From: Phycomyces blakesleeanus NRRL 1555(-)
Lineage: Eukaryota; Mucoromycota; Mucoromycetes; Mucorales; Phycomycetaceae
DNA length: 64,000 bases
Direction: 5' to 3'
Assembly: GCF_001638985.1 (NCBI RefSeq)
Contig: NW_017265145.1
Coordinates: 558,001 to 622,000, forward strand
Shown: positions 20,957-35,062 of the stretch, one piece after another
Layout of the letters: every line of letters begins with the position of its first letter
Position numbering within the stretch: the stretch's first letter is position 1
Made by a program: the position numbers and the translations under genes
Notes under the pieces: model-generated
Seen by the model: the letters and a program-made list of their open reading frames with translations, nothing else
Told to the model about the DNA's origin: nothing
Database searches by the model: none

Positions 20957-23162
20957 CTGTTGTTGTTGTTGGGGTTGGGGTTGTAATGGAGGCGTGTGAA
21001 TATTCGAATCTAGATAACCAGTACCCGAGAATGATGTTGTGGGTGCTGTTGTCGAGCGCTGACTGATTTCTGATCCAGGGGTTATATCGTCCCCAGACAC
21101 TCCAGACAGACTCCATTCATCTTCGGTTCCTTCGGTGGAATAGTCAATAGGAACATGACTGATGTCTGTGTTCCAGCTTGCGAGACAGCTTGTCAGATGT
21201 TTTGAGAAAACGCTTTGCTCAGATGCGTGCAAGACGATTTTGAGGCCACGCAGATTCTCGATAAACCGACAGAGTTCCTTGAGCGTAGGTTCATTTGAGA
21301 ACTTGATTGCCGAGTAGTGTTTCTGCGAGGCCGAGAATGCATTTCTAAGGAACAGGGGTTTGTGGCTGTGGTCCTCGTGCCCGGCTTCCATCTCAAGAAC
21401 GACATCAAAACGTGTTTTGTTCTGGCTGATGTCGTCCACAGAGAGACTAGCCCCAATATAATGCAATAAACGGGCAGTCAAATTTGCGTTTGGTAAACAA
21501 GCTGTGGTGAGGCCATCTGGAATTGCAGGTGAGGTCGTGTGAGTGATCTCGAAAGCAATCTTGAATTGATCTGTGTCTGTTGTTGTGATATTGAGTCCGA
21601 GTTCGATGCATGCGCCCGGGGTACACCCCTCGAGGATATTGTGAAGGAGCTGTGAATTGTTTTTTTTAATAACAAAATTTAGTGAATAAAAGCAAGATTC
21701 TTTATTTATTTAGAAGGAATGTAATGTAATGTAACGTTCTCTTGTAATGATAATGATAAGGATATTAATAAAGTATAATAAACACAAAATTAAATAAATA
21801 AATTCTTAAATGAAAAGCAAGACTTACATCCAAGAGAGCATGGCGCATTGCACCTTCATCGCCAACCACGTGGGTGTGGTGGAGGCCATTGTCTGCATGA
21901 TAGATCACCAATTTGACATCCAGCTTGGACGCCATGCCTGCCAGGGCATCCCCAACATTCTGCACCATGTCGCCGATATCAAACTCCTGCCTGACAAGAC
22001 TCTGGATACTGTCATCTGCTGAGGATGTCGAGCCTTCTCTTAGGAGACGGGCGACAAGTTCGAGGTGGGAGCTAACGTGACAGACTTGTTTGACAGATGT
22101 ATTGATGGCCGATATACTGGCGATCGGGACTGCAATTGAGCATGCGCTCAATAGCTCATAGGTGTTTGAAAGAATACTGGCTGGTGAGAATTGCTCGAGG
22201 GTCGTGATGATCATCAAGGCGGCGTCCTGGATCTCCTGACCGACTGTAGAGAGGAATGTCTGGCGGGTGCAGAGTTCCTCCTCGACTGCATCGCATACGA
22301 CGGTCTGCAGACGATCGTGTTCCTGTTCCAAGTGGATTCGGAGACGTGCGGCGGTTTGACTTGAGATCCAGTCAAAGCGCATGGCAAGATAGAGAAAAGT
22401 GGACCCGGCCATAGCTGTGAACACAGGGGCCAATTTGTAGAGCGGCAGGGTCCACAACCACGGCAGCCAGGATATTGATGCAGATGATAGATATGATGAT
22501 AAAGATAACAAGGATGATGGTGATGAGGAGGATAATGCTGATGATAGAGATGATAGAGATGCTGATTTTATTGTTGAGAGAGAGGTATTTGTTGCATGGA
22601 ATATAGTAGGCCAGGGGATTATTGCCGAGATGGTTATTGCTGTGCTAAGAAGGGAGCTATGGGTAGCCCACTTGAGGTATATTTCTAGACTGGCAGGGGA
22701 GCGTATCCAGAGAATTGACATGATGAGCCACCAGATGCACATCAATATCAACAGGGCGGTGATGGCTATTTGAAAAATAAAGTTGTCAAGCCTAATAATG
22801 CCGAGGACAGCCAAAGGGCCGATGACAGATAAAGACAGGCCTATTGTGGTCAGACAGTTTATTTCTTGTTCTAGGCCGCTGTAGAGATCTTCAGTTGTGG
22901 TAGGCCAGGCGTCTATTCGAGGTAGTTCTATTGAAAGTGGTCGTTTTGCCTTGATGGCCCGCAAGTCCTGAGATCCCCAGGCTGACCTCAGATAGCTCAG
23001 TCGGGGTCTTTGACGGTGAGTTGCTGGCAACCATTCTTCAGAGACTAATCTCGAAAGGATGGGCTTGAGATCTTCTTGTTTTGAATTGGACGCGGTTGGG
23101 AATGTCGAGTCCTTTGGTTTGTCTTTTGTAGGCAGAGCATATGAATCTGAATGTTCTGCCAT
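18054..23162 (-). CDS. Ssk1-like response regulator with membrane-anchored degenerate histidine-kinase module
   Basis: There are four exons on the minus strand (23162-21828, 21649-19309, 19231-19107, 19040-18054), 1595 residues in all. Residues about 104-123, 128-153, 168-188 and 233-262 are hydrophobic, predicted membrane segments. A region resembling the histidine-kinase dimerisation helix follows (FLSTVGQEIQDAALM, 303-317), where the phospho-His of the usual SHELR motif is Gln, and then a degenerate ATPase-like block (GDEGAMRHALLDLLHNILEG) without clear G-boxes. Further on is VVVVPKPAGPRRFLTALHTA, a block I associate with Ssk1 proteins. The C-terminal receiver domain runs from INVLIVEDNIINQ (about 1218) through MDIQLPVMDG (phospho-acceptor Asp about 1269) and VALTAS to FLTKPVS. 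An insertion of about 85 Ser/Thr/Asn-rich residues sits before its fourth strand. Ssk1 receives phosphate from Ypd1-type proteins and controls the Hog1 stress MAP-kinase cascade. Poly-Gln tracts occur mid-protein. Confidence 0.82.
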
Positions 23163-23243
23163 TTATATTTCAAAACAAAAAACAAAATATTTTGTATTTT
23201 GTATTTGATTTGATTTGATTTTTTTTTTGGTTGTTTATTGTTG

Positions 23244-23293
<50 letters not shown>

Positions 23294-23399
23294 GGGTGCC
23301 TTGAACTCGGTCGGTATTTTATATATGTATATTATTTCTTTGCTTAGTCAAAGAACTATGTTTAACAAAGAAAAGATAAAGATTAATACAAAGATTAAT

Positions 23400-23448
<49 letters not shown>

Positions 23449-24536
23449 AAGGGAGAAGGAGAAGGAGATAAAAAAAAGTACCTTGTTCCTTTTCTTTAAA
23501 GAAGTTAAAAAAAGTTAAAGAAGTTAAAGAAGAAGAAGAAGAGGTTAATTTTTTTTTGTTAGTTGGTTGATTGTTTCTTTGTCTCTCTGTGTATATTTTT
23601 TTTATTACTCTGTTTTTTTTTGTCAAGGATGTGTTCACGAATAAGGTAATAATTGAGGATCTATATAAAATAATATGAGAAAAGGGGAGAGATGGGATGA
23701 ATATTTTGGTGAAAGAAAGAAGAAGGGAAAAAAAAGAGAGTTTGGATCTCAGTACATCCCTTTCACGGAAGGTGACACGGTTAGAGAGCAAATGAAAAGG
23801 GAGCAAAATAGTAATAGTAATAGTAATAGTAATAGTAATAGTGAAAGACAAAGACAAAGAGAGAGAGAGAGAGAGGGAAATAATTGGATATTGAAGCCCC
23901 AAGATCTCAGTTGTATGCAGTGGAAATAAACACGAAAAGATACACCAATTAAAATTAAAGCAAGTCAGTGGAAGCACACACACACACACCTATATATAAT
24001 ATATATATAGAAAGTGAGTTATTTAATTACGGAATTTTAGTATCAATTTTTCTTTTTCTTTACTCTTGAAGATAATGAAAATACAGAATCAGTAAGAGAA
24101 ACATAAACATGATTTGAAAATGTGTAGTGTGAAATGGTGTGAAATGGTGTAGAATATTGTTTGTGTAATGTATAAATATGTGTGTAGTGAGTGAGTGAGT
24201 GAGTGAGTGAGTGGTGTGTGCGAGCGCTTTGTATTCAATATTGTAATATATAAAATATAATATAAATATAAATATAAATATAAATATATATAAATTTGTG
24301 ATAGATAGAAAGAGAAAAATGAAAAAAAAGACAGGCAGACAGATAGACAGAGAGAGCCTCTTCTTCTTCTTCTTCTTCTTCTTCTACTACTACTTCTTCT
24401 TCTTGTTGTTGTTGTTGTTTGTAGATGTGGGTGTGGACGTGTGTTTAAGTGTGTAGGTCTGTAGAGTTAATTCCTTTTTGGTTTGATTTGGTTTGGTTTG
24501 GGGAGTGATAAATACATAGTGGTCTTCCTATTGTAC
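23163..24536. other. Intergenic with dense microsatellites
   Basis: This stretch holds the promoter side of the Ssk1-like gene and the 3' side of the SUMO gene. It contains (ATT)n 23248-23293, CA and GA runs at 23400-23450, an AATAGT run around 23810-23840, a GAGT run at about 24187-24212 and a CTT run at 24359-24385. The long minus-strand frame across 23348-23989 is translated repeat, not a gene. Confidence 0.65.
23248..23293. repeat. (ATT)n microsatellite
   Basis: About 15 trinucleotide units lie roughly 90 bp upstream of the Ssk1-like start codon. Confidence 0.9.
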
Positions 24537-25027
24537 TTAAAGACAACCACCCAACTGCTCAACCCAAACATCAATGCAATCACCATCATCCATATCAAGC
24601 TAAATACACACACACACACACAGAAAATAATATAAACAGAGATCAGCATATAATTCCCAAGGTGGGTTATCTTTGTAGACTACTCAATCTACCACTAATA
24701 ATATTGGAGGTTTGGATATTACCTGTTCAGGTGTGTTCTCTGGGAGGACACGGCTGCCATCATACAAGAATCTTACTGAGCCAGGGGCCTTTCCTTGTCT
24801 ATCAAGATACGCGTCCATCAATTTCTTCAAAGGAGTGGCTCTCTTAATCTTGAAGAATACTTCGCTCTTATCCTGTTGATTGAAGTGGATGGATTAAACA
24901 TTGGTCACATTACATTTACTGTTTGATTCTCTTTTGTGGTTTAACTTACACTTCCAACCACCTTGAGGTTAATGTGCTCATTCACAGCAGCTCCTTCCTT
25001 CTTCTCGGGTTTTCCTGCGTCTGCCAT
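24537..25027 (-). CDS. SMT3: SUMO (small ubiquitin-like modifier)
   Basis: There are three exons (25027-24950, 24872-24723, 24599-24537), 96 residues. After a short charged N-terminus comes the SUMO ubiquitin-like fold: EHINLKVVGS, DKSEVFFKIKRATPLKKLMD, AYLDRQGKAPGSVRFLYDG, then LDMDDGDCIDVWVEQLGG. The di-glycine is followed by Cys-Leu, a two-residue tail that a SUMO protease must remove to expose the Gly-Gly for conjugation by E1 (Aos1-Uba2) and Ubc9. The length and all blocks match yeast Smt3 and animal SUMO. Residue choice IDVWVEQLGG is slightly unusual, with Trp-Val where many have Met-Leu or Val-Leu. It is divergently placed from the SCO1 gene with about 365 bp between start codons. The protein is expected to be nuclear and essential. 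Confidence 0.93.
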
Positions 25028-25392
25028 TTTGATGTAGATATAATTTATGTGTGTACGTGTGTGAGAGAAAGATAGAAAGAGAGAAAGAGATGTGGAGATT
25101 AAAATGCCTTGGATTTGTGTATATTTTTTTGATGTTATTTTATTTCTATTTATTTTGATTTTTTTTTGAATCAGCTGCTGACGTTGGTGGCCTAGTTTCC
25201 TGCTCTTTTCTTTTTAATCTTCAAAAACTTTCTACCTCTCTCCCTTTTTTCTCCCTCTCTCGCTGTCTCTCTCTCTCTCTGCCTTCAAATTATATATGTG
25301 ACTACTCTTTTGACATGTCTCTCTCTCTCTCTCTTTTGTTTCTTGCTTCCTTCTTTCTTTCTTTCTTTTTCTTGCGTCGACTGTTATACCTA
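25028..25392. promoter_or_regulatory. Divergent promoter region, SUMO/SCO1
   Basis: 365 bp lie between the start codons of two divergent genes. The region is strongly pyrimidine-rich on the plus strand from about 25196 to 25375 (CT/TCTC runs), which reads as GA-rich toward the SUMO gene. No specific factor site can be named. Confidence 0.45.
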
Positions 25393-25785
25393 ATGTTGAG
25401 TCGATTCCTGAGACCAACTACCAGAGCAAGTCTCTTTTAGATAATTCCAATATATATATATCTGTGTATTGAATTTTTTTTATTTTTTTTTTATTTTTTC
25501 TTTATTAATATGTACCCACACACACACACAATATATATATATATATGTATATAAATAAATATATAAATTTGTGTTAAAAATCATTATAGGTTCGCCCTAT
25601 GTTTGGTTTGCACAATTGTGCTCAGCCTAGATGGTTATCTACTGCTGCTACTAATAACCAAAGCCCACACGAACCAAAGGTTAGAATATTATTTTTACAT
25701 TATACAAATGTATATATATTTATATATTAAATAATATTAAATTGGATTGGATTGGATTACATTGCATTGAATTGCATTGCATTGA

Positions 25786-25820
<35 letters not shown>

Positions 25821-26310
25821 ATATAAATATAAATATAAATGTTTTCTGGGCAGAGATTCACTTGGAAAGCAGCTGGGCTATTTGTGGCTACTGGCGTGGG
25901 TCTGGCAGTGTATTTCAAGAATGAAAAAGAACGCGTGACAAAAGAACGTAAGATAAATATATAAATTTATATGTATATTATATATATTCTACCTATAAAT
26001 TACACGTACACAAAGATTAGATCAAATTCAGCTTATATTTTGTTCAACCGACACCTTCAAAAACACACCCACAAAAACAAACAGGTAAAAAGAAGGAGTA
26101 TGAAGCCAATCGATCTTTTGGAAAACCAAACATTGGCGGTCCATTCACATTGATTAATGCTGCCACCGAAAAGCCATTCAAGGACACTGATCTTCATGGC
26201 CAATTCCACTTGATCTATTTTGGGTTTACGCATTGTCCTGATATCTGTCCCGAAGAACTCGACAAGATGTCTGATGTTGTTGATATCCTAGGTAAGAAAT
26301 ACAAGATAGA

Positions 26311-26346
<36 letters not shown>

Positions 26347-26753
26347 TATAATATACCTATACCTATACCCATATCTACACCACAGCATCAGAAGAAAAGA
26401 TTCCCGGAAGCAAAAAGGAAGACTTGCCTGTCGTACCGGTTTTTATTACCTGTGATCCTCGACGAGACACACCTGCGATTGTCAGAGAGTATGTCAAAGA
26501 TTTTCATCCAGCCATGGTGGGATTGACCGGAGACATCGACACGATCAAAAGGGTGGCCAAGTCGTATAGAGTCTATATATCAATTCCAGATGAAGAGGAT
26601 GATTATCTGGTCGATCATTCAATCTTCTTTTATTTGATGGATCCTCAGGGTGAGTTTGTAGACTGTTACGCCAGAGACAAAACGCCTGAGGAAATTGTGG
26701 AGAGTTTCAAGACATATAAACAAGAATACCTTGAACGAGGTGGGACAAAATAG
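25393..26753 (+). CDS. SCO1: Sco1/Sco2-type mitochondrial copper chaperone
   Basis: There are five exons (25393-25425, 25590-25679, 25854-25947, 26085-26291, 26386-26753), 263 residues. Sco proteins sit in the mitochondrial inner membrane and deliver copper to the CuA site of cytochrome c oxidase subunit 2. Exons 1-2 encode an Arg-rich presequence ([11 protein letters not shown] joined to VRPMFGLHN). Exon 3 carries the single membrane helix ([16 protein letters not shown], about 46-62). The thioredoxin-like domain has [13 protein letters not shown] with copper-binding Cys123 and Cys127, and the distal His219 in VDHS. All three ligands are present, so it should be functional. The first intron appears to use a GC donor (GCAAGT at 25426), because no in-frame GT donor exists and the GC choice joins the frames exactly. 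Confidence 0.9.
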
Positions 26754-27251
26754 ATTAGAAAAAAAAACACGCACATTATGTTTGCTTTATAGATAGAAAC
26801 CCCATAATAATAATAATAACAATACTATTACTATTACTATTTTCACATTCATAAATCTTAAATCTTAAATCATAAATCATAAATAAAATATAAAGTCAAT
26901 TCTTTGAATTCGTGCAAGTGATTTTGGTTTATTAGAAGAAGAAGAAAAGAAATGTAGAATGTGTATAGAAAGAAAGAAATAAAAACTCTGTCGTGCCAGC
27001 AAGACCAGAAAAAAGAAGAAAGTGAAATAAAAGAAGGGGAATAAGAAATGTAAGAGAAGTGACAGTGCCAGACAGCCATGAATGAGAGGGTATAAAGAGA
27101 AAGAAGAAAAAAAAAGAAGAAGCGTATATTTGAATTTGACTTTGACTTTGTATCTGAGGGTTGGAAGGGGGGTTGTGTTTGGGATTTATATGTATGTGTG
27201 TATGTGCTAATTTTTTTTGTATGTGTAAAATAAAGAGAGTAAGTACTCGGT
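26754..27251. other. Convergent intergenic, no gene seen
   Basis: 3' flanks of SCO1 and of the Ser/Arg-rich gene. There are AT-rich short repeats (TAAATC, ACTATT). Frames here are translations of these repeats. Confidence 0.6.
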
Positions 27252-28409
27252 TCAATCGTGATTGTCGTGCTCAATGGACCCAATAGAACTCGGTGAAGAA
27301 GGAAAGTAGATGAGCGATGGAGTGCGCGCCTTGAGGTTTGCTGACGATGGGGGTGTGTTGGTATTTTCGGGAATGATATGAAGGCTGGTGTCTTCGAGCA
27401 GGTGTCTTCGTACGACTTCCTGCTCGTCTAGTGTAGATCTACGGCGGAGACTTGTGTCATTGATTGAAAAGTCATTGTCGTAGGATGGTTTGTCGCGTCC
27501 AAATGATGAAATGGTGGTATCGGATGTCCGTCTTCCTTCCAGAGCAAGCATGGCTTCCTGTCGAGAAACATCTCGGTCGAATGAGATCAGTCCTCTCTCT
27601 TGCCAGGCCACATCAGTCACAGAAGAGTGATCGCTGAGGGCCAGCAAGAGCCGGCCATCATCGGGAACCGTCTGAGGAGAGCGGCGTCTGCGGCGTTCGA
27701 TAAGCGAAAGACGGCTGCTCGCTCTATTGACGAAAAAGTCGTTATGATTGCTGAGATCGGATTGTCTGATGCTACCGAGAGTTCCGCTACGAAAGGGCGT
27801 CATTGGATCCGACCTGCGGTTGCTGCCAAGTCCAGGTCTAGAGACGCTTTGGCTGGTGTATGTACTTGACCTGTCCTCGCTATCATTGGACAAGGTTGAT
27901 GCGTGAGAGAGTGTGGAGTGCTGTTCCACGTCTAGGGACAGTCTGAGTACACAAGGTCGGCTGGCCATGGTGCGCGGACGTTGGATAGGCACAGCCACAT
28001 GGACGGTTGCTAGGTCGCCGAGCTGCATACTCTGGATACGATTCTTCCTTGACATCGTGTGCCGTGGTGGAGGCGATAGTGATGACAGCGTTGGAAGCAC
28101 CTTTGTAGGTGATTCATACAGTCTATCTATAGTCGGCTGTTCCAGGGTCTGGTCGTCATCTTCAGGAGGGGGAGGATGCGGCTTACTTTTGCTACTGTAC
28201 GACAATCGTCTCGGCAACTCGGCATCGACCTGTCTGACCTGGGTGCTACTCTGACGTCGGATATCTGGCTTGGGTTTTGGTCGTCTGAGCTTATTGAGTA
28301 GAGAAATAGACTGTGTCCAGCGCGAGAAACGCTTGAGTCTACTTGGTTTGTCTGATGAGGTAGAGGTGGTTGGGGAATGAGATGCTAAATCACACAATGC
28401 ATTTGTCAT
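27252..28409 (-). CDS. Ser/Arg-rich protein of unknown function
   Basis: A single long frame of 385 residues if the Met at 28409 is used; an in-frame Met at 28517 would add 36 hydrophobic residues. I do not recognise a family. The protein is rich in Ser, Arg, Pro and Asp, with several basic clusters (PSRLKRFSRW, RRPKPKPDIRR, ERRRRRSPQ) followed by acidic or Ser-rich sequence, and RxxS-type sites that could be kinase targets. Patches that look more ordered are MQLGDLATVHVAVPIQ and RPCVLRLSLDVEQ. It resembles disordered cytoplasmic regulatory or scaffold proteins. The codon use and absence of stops over 1.1 kb on this strand support a real gene. I chose the 28409 start because the upstream extension is low-complexity, and a possible acceptor (CTGTTAG) lies just ahead of that Met. 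Confidence 0.6.
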   Translation of the reverse strand: MTNALCDLASHSPTTSTSSDKPSRLKRFSRWTQSISLLNKLRRPKPKPDIRRQSSTQVRQVDAELPRRLSYSSKSKPHPPPPEDDDQTLEQPTIDRLYESPTKVLPTLSSLSPPPRHTMSRKNRIQSMQLGDLATVHVAVPIQRPRTMASRPCVLRLSLDVEQHSTLSHASTLSNDSEDRSSTYTSQSVSRPGLGSNRRSDPMTPFRSGTLGSIRQSDLSNHNDFFVNRASSRLSLIERRRRRSPQTVPDDGRLLLALSDHSSVTDVAWQERGLISFDRDVSRQEAMLALEGRRTSDTTISSFGRDKPSYDNDFSINDTSLRRRSTLDEQEVVRRHLLEDTSLHIIPENTNTPPSSANLKARTPSLIYFPSSPSSIGSIEHDNHD

Positions 28410-29103
28410 GAGCAATCCTAACAGATAAGACTGCCTCAATAGAAAACAATGTAAAAAAAGGAAGCTAAATGAGGCAGACAAGAAATGGTTGTCGTGAAAA
28501 GGATAAAAGGAAATCAAGATAATAAGAATACAAAGAGAAGAAAATAAATGAAAGAAGAAGAAGAAGAATAATAATAAGTAGTAGTAGTAGAAAAGAGTAA
28601 AAGAAAGAGAGAGGGAAAGAGAGAGGGAAAGAGGGAAGCAGATACTCTAAACAAGGAAGAGTGACAAGTGAAAGCTGAATGGCTTATAATCTATACATGT
28701 GTTGCAAGGCACCAGCCAATCACATTCTCATTTGAAAAGACAGAATCTCGTGGGTACACCACCACGTTCAAGATCGCTTCGGAACTCGGGCTTAACATTT
28801 TGACTACACTATCCCTAGTTACACACAAACAGGGAAACATATCGACAGAAAGAGACACACTTGGAGACACACTTGGAGACACACTTTGAGACACACGCAC
28901 GCACAGATGTAAGCACAGACATACAAACACACTTCTATAATATTTTCTCTATTTTTATTTTATTTTATTTCATTTCATTTCATTTCTTACAAAAAAAAAA
29001 TAACATATACAAATATATATATATAAAAATATATATACACATTAATCACTTTTTCACACACACTCGCTTTTTAATATATAATATATATATATATTTCAAC
29101 TCT
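28410..29103. other. Intergenic, no gene seen
   Basis: This is the promoter side of the Ser/Arg-rich gene and the 3' side of the Bud20-like gene, with purine-rich stretches (28550-28640) and a GAGACACACTT-type tandem at about 28850-28890. No coding evidence was found. Confidence 0.55.
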
Positions 29104-29898
29104 CTATAGTTCCATCTTAACATCGTCCATTTTTACATCTTCCACCTTTGAATCAGTCAAAGAACGACCACCTCTCTTGCCATTGTCTGTCCCACTCATT
29201 CCTGCAGCAGCATTGGCCTTGATTTTTTTTTGAAATAGTAGTAAAAGGTCATTAGTATAATTGTTTAGTAAAAACCAACAGCTAATAAATTATATGCATA
29301 CACATATATCTATTTATTGCTCTTACCTCTGCTTGAGTATAAGGTTCTTCCTGGACCTTCTTTACTCGTCGCTTGTGAAGCTTGCCCTTGAGGTGAACCG
29401 TTAATGCATCGGAAGTAACAAAATGACGACTAGAACCAATAATAATAATAACAATGGGATTAAATCAATGATAATAGTAGAGATAAAAACAACCTTTTAT
29501 CAAATTCAATATTATCCCAAATCATATATAGAATACAAAAAGAATAGTAGTTGTAGTAGATCTACTACCACTCTTCTTCTTTTCTCTCTCTTTTCCCTTA
29601 TTCTTCTGTCTGTTTTACTTACGCGCACTCGATACAATAGTTCTGTCCTAATCCTGGCTTGTCAGGATCCTCTTCCTGATTCTTCAACTTGTCAGCATTT
29701 TCAGGCTTAATGTCATCGTGGATCTGATCAAGATCTCGAGTGTAATTACGAGTACGATATTTGCGATAATTGTCACGAATGCTGTGATGAGTGCGCGATC
29801 GTCGAAGTCTAGTGTACAATGTCGTTGTTTAAGTATACTTGATACTTTTTTGGAATCCATGGCTGCAATTATCCATTCTGTATTTTGTACCTTCCCAT
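29104..29898 (-). CDS. BUD20: Bud20/ZNF593-like C2H2 zinc-finger ribosome biogenesis factor
   Basis: There are four exons (29898-29891, 29808-29623, 29429-29327, 29217-29104), 136 residues. The first exon is only 8 nt (ATG GGA AG), and splicing yields [18 protein letters not shown], the typical basic start of this family. Next come the acidic/charged [17 protein letters not shown] and [19 protein letters not shown]. One C2H2 finger follows (C-x2-C, then H-x5-H in [13 protein letters not shown]), and [15 protein letters not shown] ends the conserved region. All these blocks and the length match Bud20 of yeast and ZNF593 of animals, shuttling proteins that help export pre-60S ribosomal subunits. 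The last exon is charged and variable, as in relatives. It is divergent from the DDX20-like helicase gene with 354 bp between starts. Confidence 0.9.
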
Positions 29899-30252
29899 TG
29901 TTGATGTGTGTGTATGTGGTGTATATTATTATTATTATTTTTTCTTAAAAAATATATAAAAAAAAATATTTAACTTGCCGCTTTCTCTCTCTCTCTCTTT
30001 TTTTCTCCCCCTTTTTTTTGACTTTTTATTTCTTCCTAAAAAGGAAATCGGCGTCACAAAAATGCAAGCCAAAACAGCCAGAAACCTACTCTCAGTGGCT
30101 GAGTGTGGACTCCTTTTATTTTGTAGAAGCCAAGAGACAGTCTTTTCTATAAATATATTTATTATATATATATATAGAAAAGATATATAAAGATATATAA
30201 AAATATATTCTGTAATTAGGAAAATTTATTATTTAGTATTGATTTCACAGCA
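29899..30252. promoter_or_regulatory. Divergent promoter region, BUD20/DDX20-like
   Basis: 354 bp lie between two divergent RNA-related genes. The region has A/T-rich tracts, a CT run at about 29986-30000 and TATA-like repeats near 30165-30200. No defined operator was recognised. Confidence 0.45.
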
Positions 30253-33222
<2,970 letters not shown>

Positions 33223-33489
33223 TAGCTTTTTATATATAAAGCAAGACCTATATGTTTATTGATTTAATTGTGTCATGATCTTATAATAAAGATAAAAGAT
33301 AATATTTTGCTTATAGACGCCAGATCTAAGAAGAGAAACCAATACAGATAAATCAAGATAGACGCATGATTTTTTTCCCTTTAAAACAAAGATCAATAAA
33401 TCATCAAGTATTCAATTGAAAGAAGTTACAAAAAAAAACATATAAAAGACATTCAAGATCATCAAACACTTTTCTTTCTCATCACTAAA

Positions 33490-33759
33490 ATGTCTAACAA
33501 TCCACACGTACTGTATTACTTTATATCACAATATCACTTTACATTCCAGCCCTCACTCTATCACTCACTAACATATTTATTTGTATTTGTATATAAACAG
33601 GCTCAAAAATCCGGAGGCACCCATAAGTCTGGAGGAGCCAAATCCCAAATGACCCCAAAAGATGCAGCTCGTATCCAATCTCATTCTGACAGAACTGGGA
33701 TCAACCAAGACTTCAAGAGCAGAGCCCAAAGTGCTGCTGACAAAAACGCCAATAAGTGA
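33490..33759 (+). CDS. Small SMP-domain (seed maturation protein-like) protein
   Basis: Two exons (33490-33507, 33601-33759) give 58 residues. The first exon is just six codons (MSNNPH). The intron acceptor at 33600 joins it to AQKSGGTHKSGG. The rest contains MTPKDAARIQSHSDRTG and QDFKSRAQSAADKN, the conserved block of SMP-domain proteins, a family first named from plant late-embryogenesis proteins and widely present in fungi as a tiny hydrophilic protein. The role is not established, and stress or desiccation tolerance is a guess from the name. Reading through the intron would insert a hydrophobic stretch foreign to the family, which supports splicing. Confidence 0.8.
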   Translation: MSNNPHVLYYFISQYHFTFQPSLYHSLTYLFVFVYKQAQKSGGTHKSGGAKSQMTPKDAARIQSHSDRTGINQDFKSRAQSAADKNANK

Positions 33760-35062
33760 GGACAAGAAAAAAAAGGCCATCATTGGAATCTTTCTGTATA
33801 CTTTCTTTCTTCTTTTCATATGAAAATTGTACGGTATTGAACCAGAAGAATAAGAAAAAAAATATTTGAAATTTGTTGATATGAAAAACCAATATTGTTT
33901 TACACAAAATAAAATTGAAACTGTTTTATTTCTTTTCTATGAAAAAAGTTGATAATAAGATAATATTAGTAGGTTTAGTTTGTTGTGCTGTTGATTTTTT
34001 TTTGGGATTTTACTTGGTTTATCGATCTTTGTGTTTCAAAACCGCTTATAAATTTATTTTTGTTTGTAAAGTTTGGCGGCAAGGATATTCATATAATAAA
34101 TGAACTTGGCGGTAAAATATCTAATTATCTAATTATTGGGTGAATACACCAGAAATGAACAAGTAAATAACTATCCCTTTAAGCTTAATTTTCACAAGAT
34201 CACAAAGAAAATAAAATAAAGGAGAAAGTTTAGTGAATAATTTACACGCGGTTAGATTGCTTTGGGAAAATTTCGAGGGATAGAGGGACAAAAGGAAAGA
34301 ATAAAATAAGGAGAAGAAAAATGATTAAGAACAGAAATAGTATCCACATACACAAACATATTTATATTTATATTTATATGTACAATCTAGAGCCAAGTCT
34401 ATTGGCCGATGGTATTGACGAAGTGTCAAGAATGCAAGGAGTATTTTATTTATTGATTTATTGATTTATTGTTGAATCGACCAACGAAATAAGCAGTAAA
34501 GTGTTATATAAAGAAGAAGAAGAGAAAGGGGAGGAGGAAGAGTAGAGAGAGAGAGCGAGTTTTTTTATTATTAAAAAAATAAGAAAAGTTTTAAATGTAT
34601 AGATCAGATAATGGTAATGGTAATAGTAAGAATGCTATCAATAAAAAAAATATAAAGAAAATGTAAAGAAAAAAAAAGTGGTTTTGGTTTTGACATATGA
34701 ACAGACTGGCCAATCGAGCATATGGGTTTGGGTTGGGTTGGGTTGAAGGGAGATAAATGTTGTGGGTAGATTGAAATGATAATAGTGCATAGAAAATATA
34801 TAAAAAAAAAATTAAACAATATGAACAATATGAACAAGAAATCATGAAGAGGAAGAAAATAAGCAGAAGAAAATAAATAAATAAATAAATAAATAAAACA
34901 GTAGGAATGATCTTGGGTGTTTAGGCAAGTATTTTAGTTTAGCATAGGAAAGACATATAGAATATAAATAAATAATTGGAAAAATGAAATAAAAAATAAA
35001 ATAAAAATGTTGATTTGGGCAAAGAAGTGGAATCACTGTGTTGATAATTTTGGTTTGTTAAT
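33760..35062. other. Intergenic, no gene seen
   Basis: Convergent gap between the SMP gene and the homeodomain gene. It is AT-rich with short AAAT and GGTTG repeats. Predicted small frames are low-complexity. Both 3' ends are expected here. Confidence 0.6.

Noticed and set aside
20664..20999. Poly-Cys/Asp plus-strand frames within the Ssk1-like gene
   Set aside because: They come from the complementary strand of poly-Gln and Ser-rich codons of the real gene.
23348..23989. A 213-residue minus-strand open frame
   Set aside because: Most of it translates CA/GA/TA microsatellites and purine-rich DNA into Ser-Leu, Thr-Ile and Cys-Val runs. There is no domain, and it lies in the Ssk1-like promoter region.
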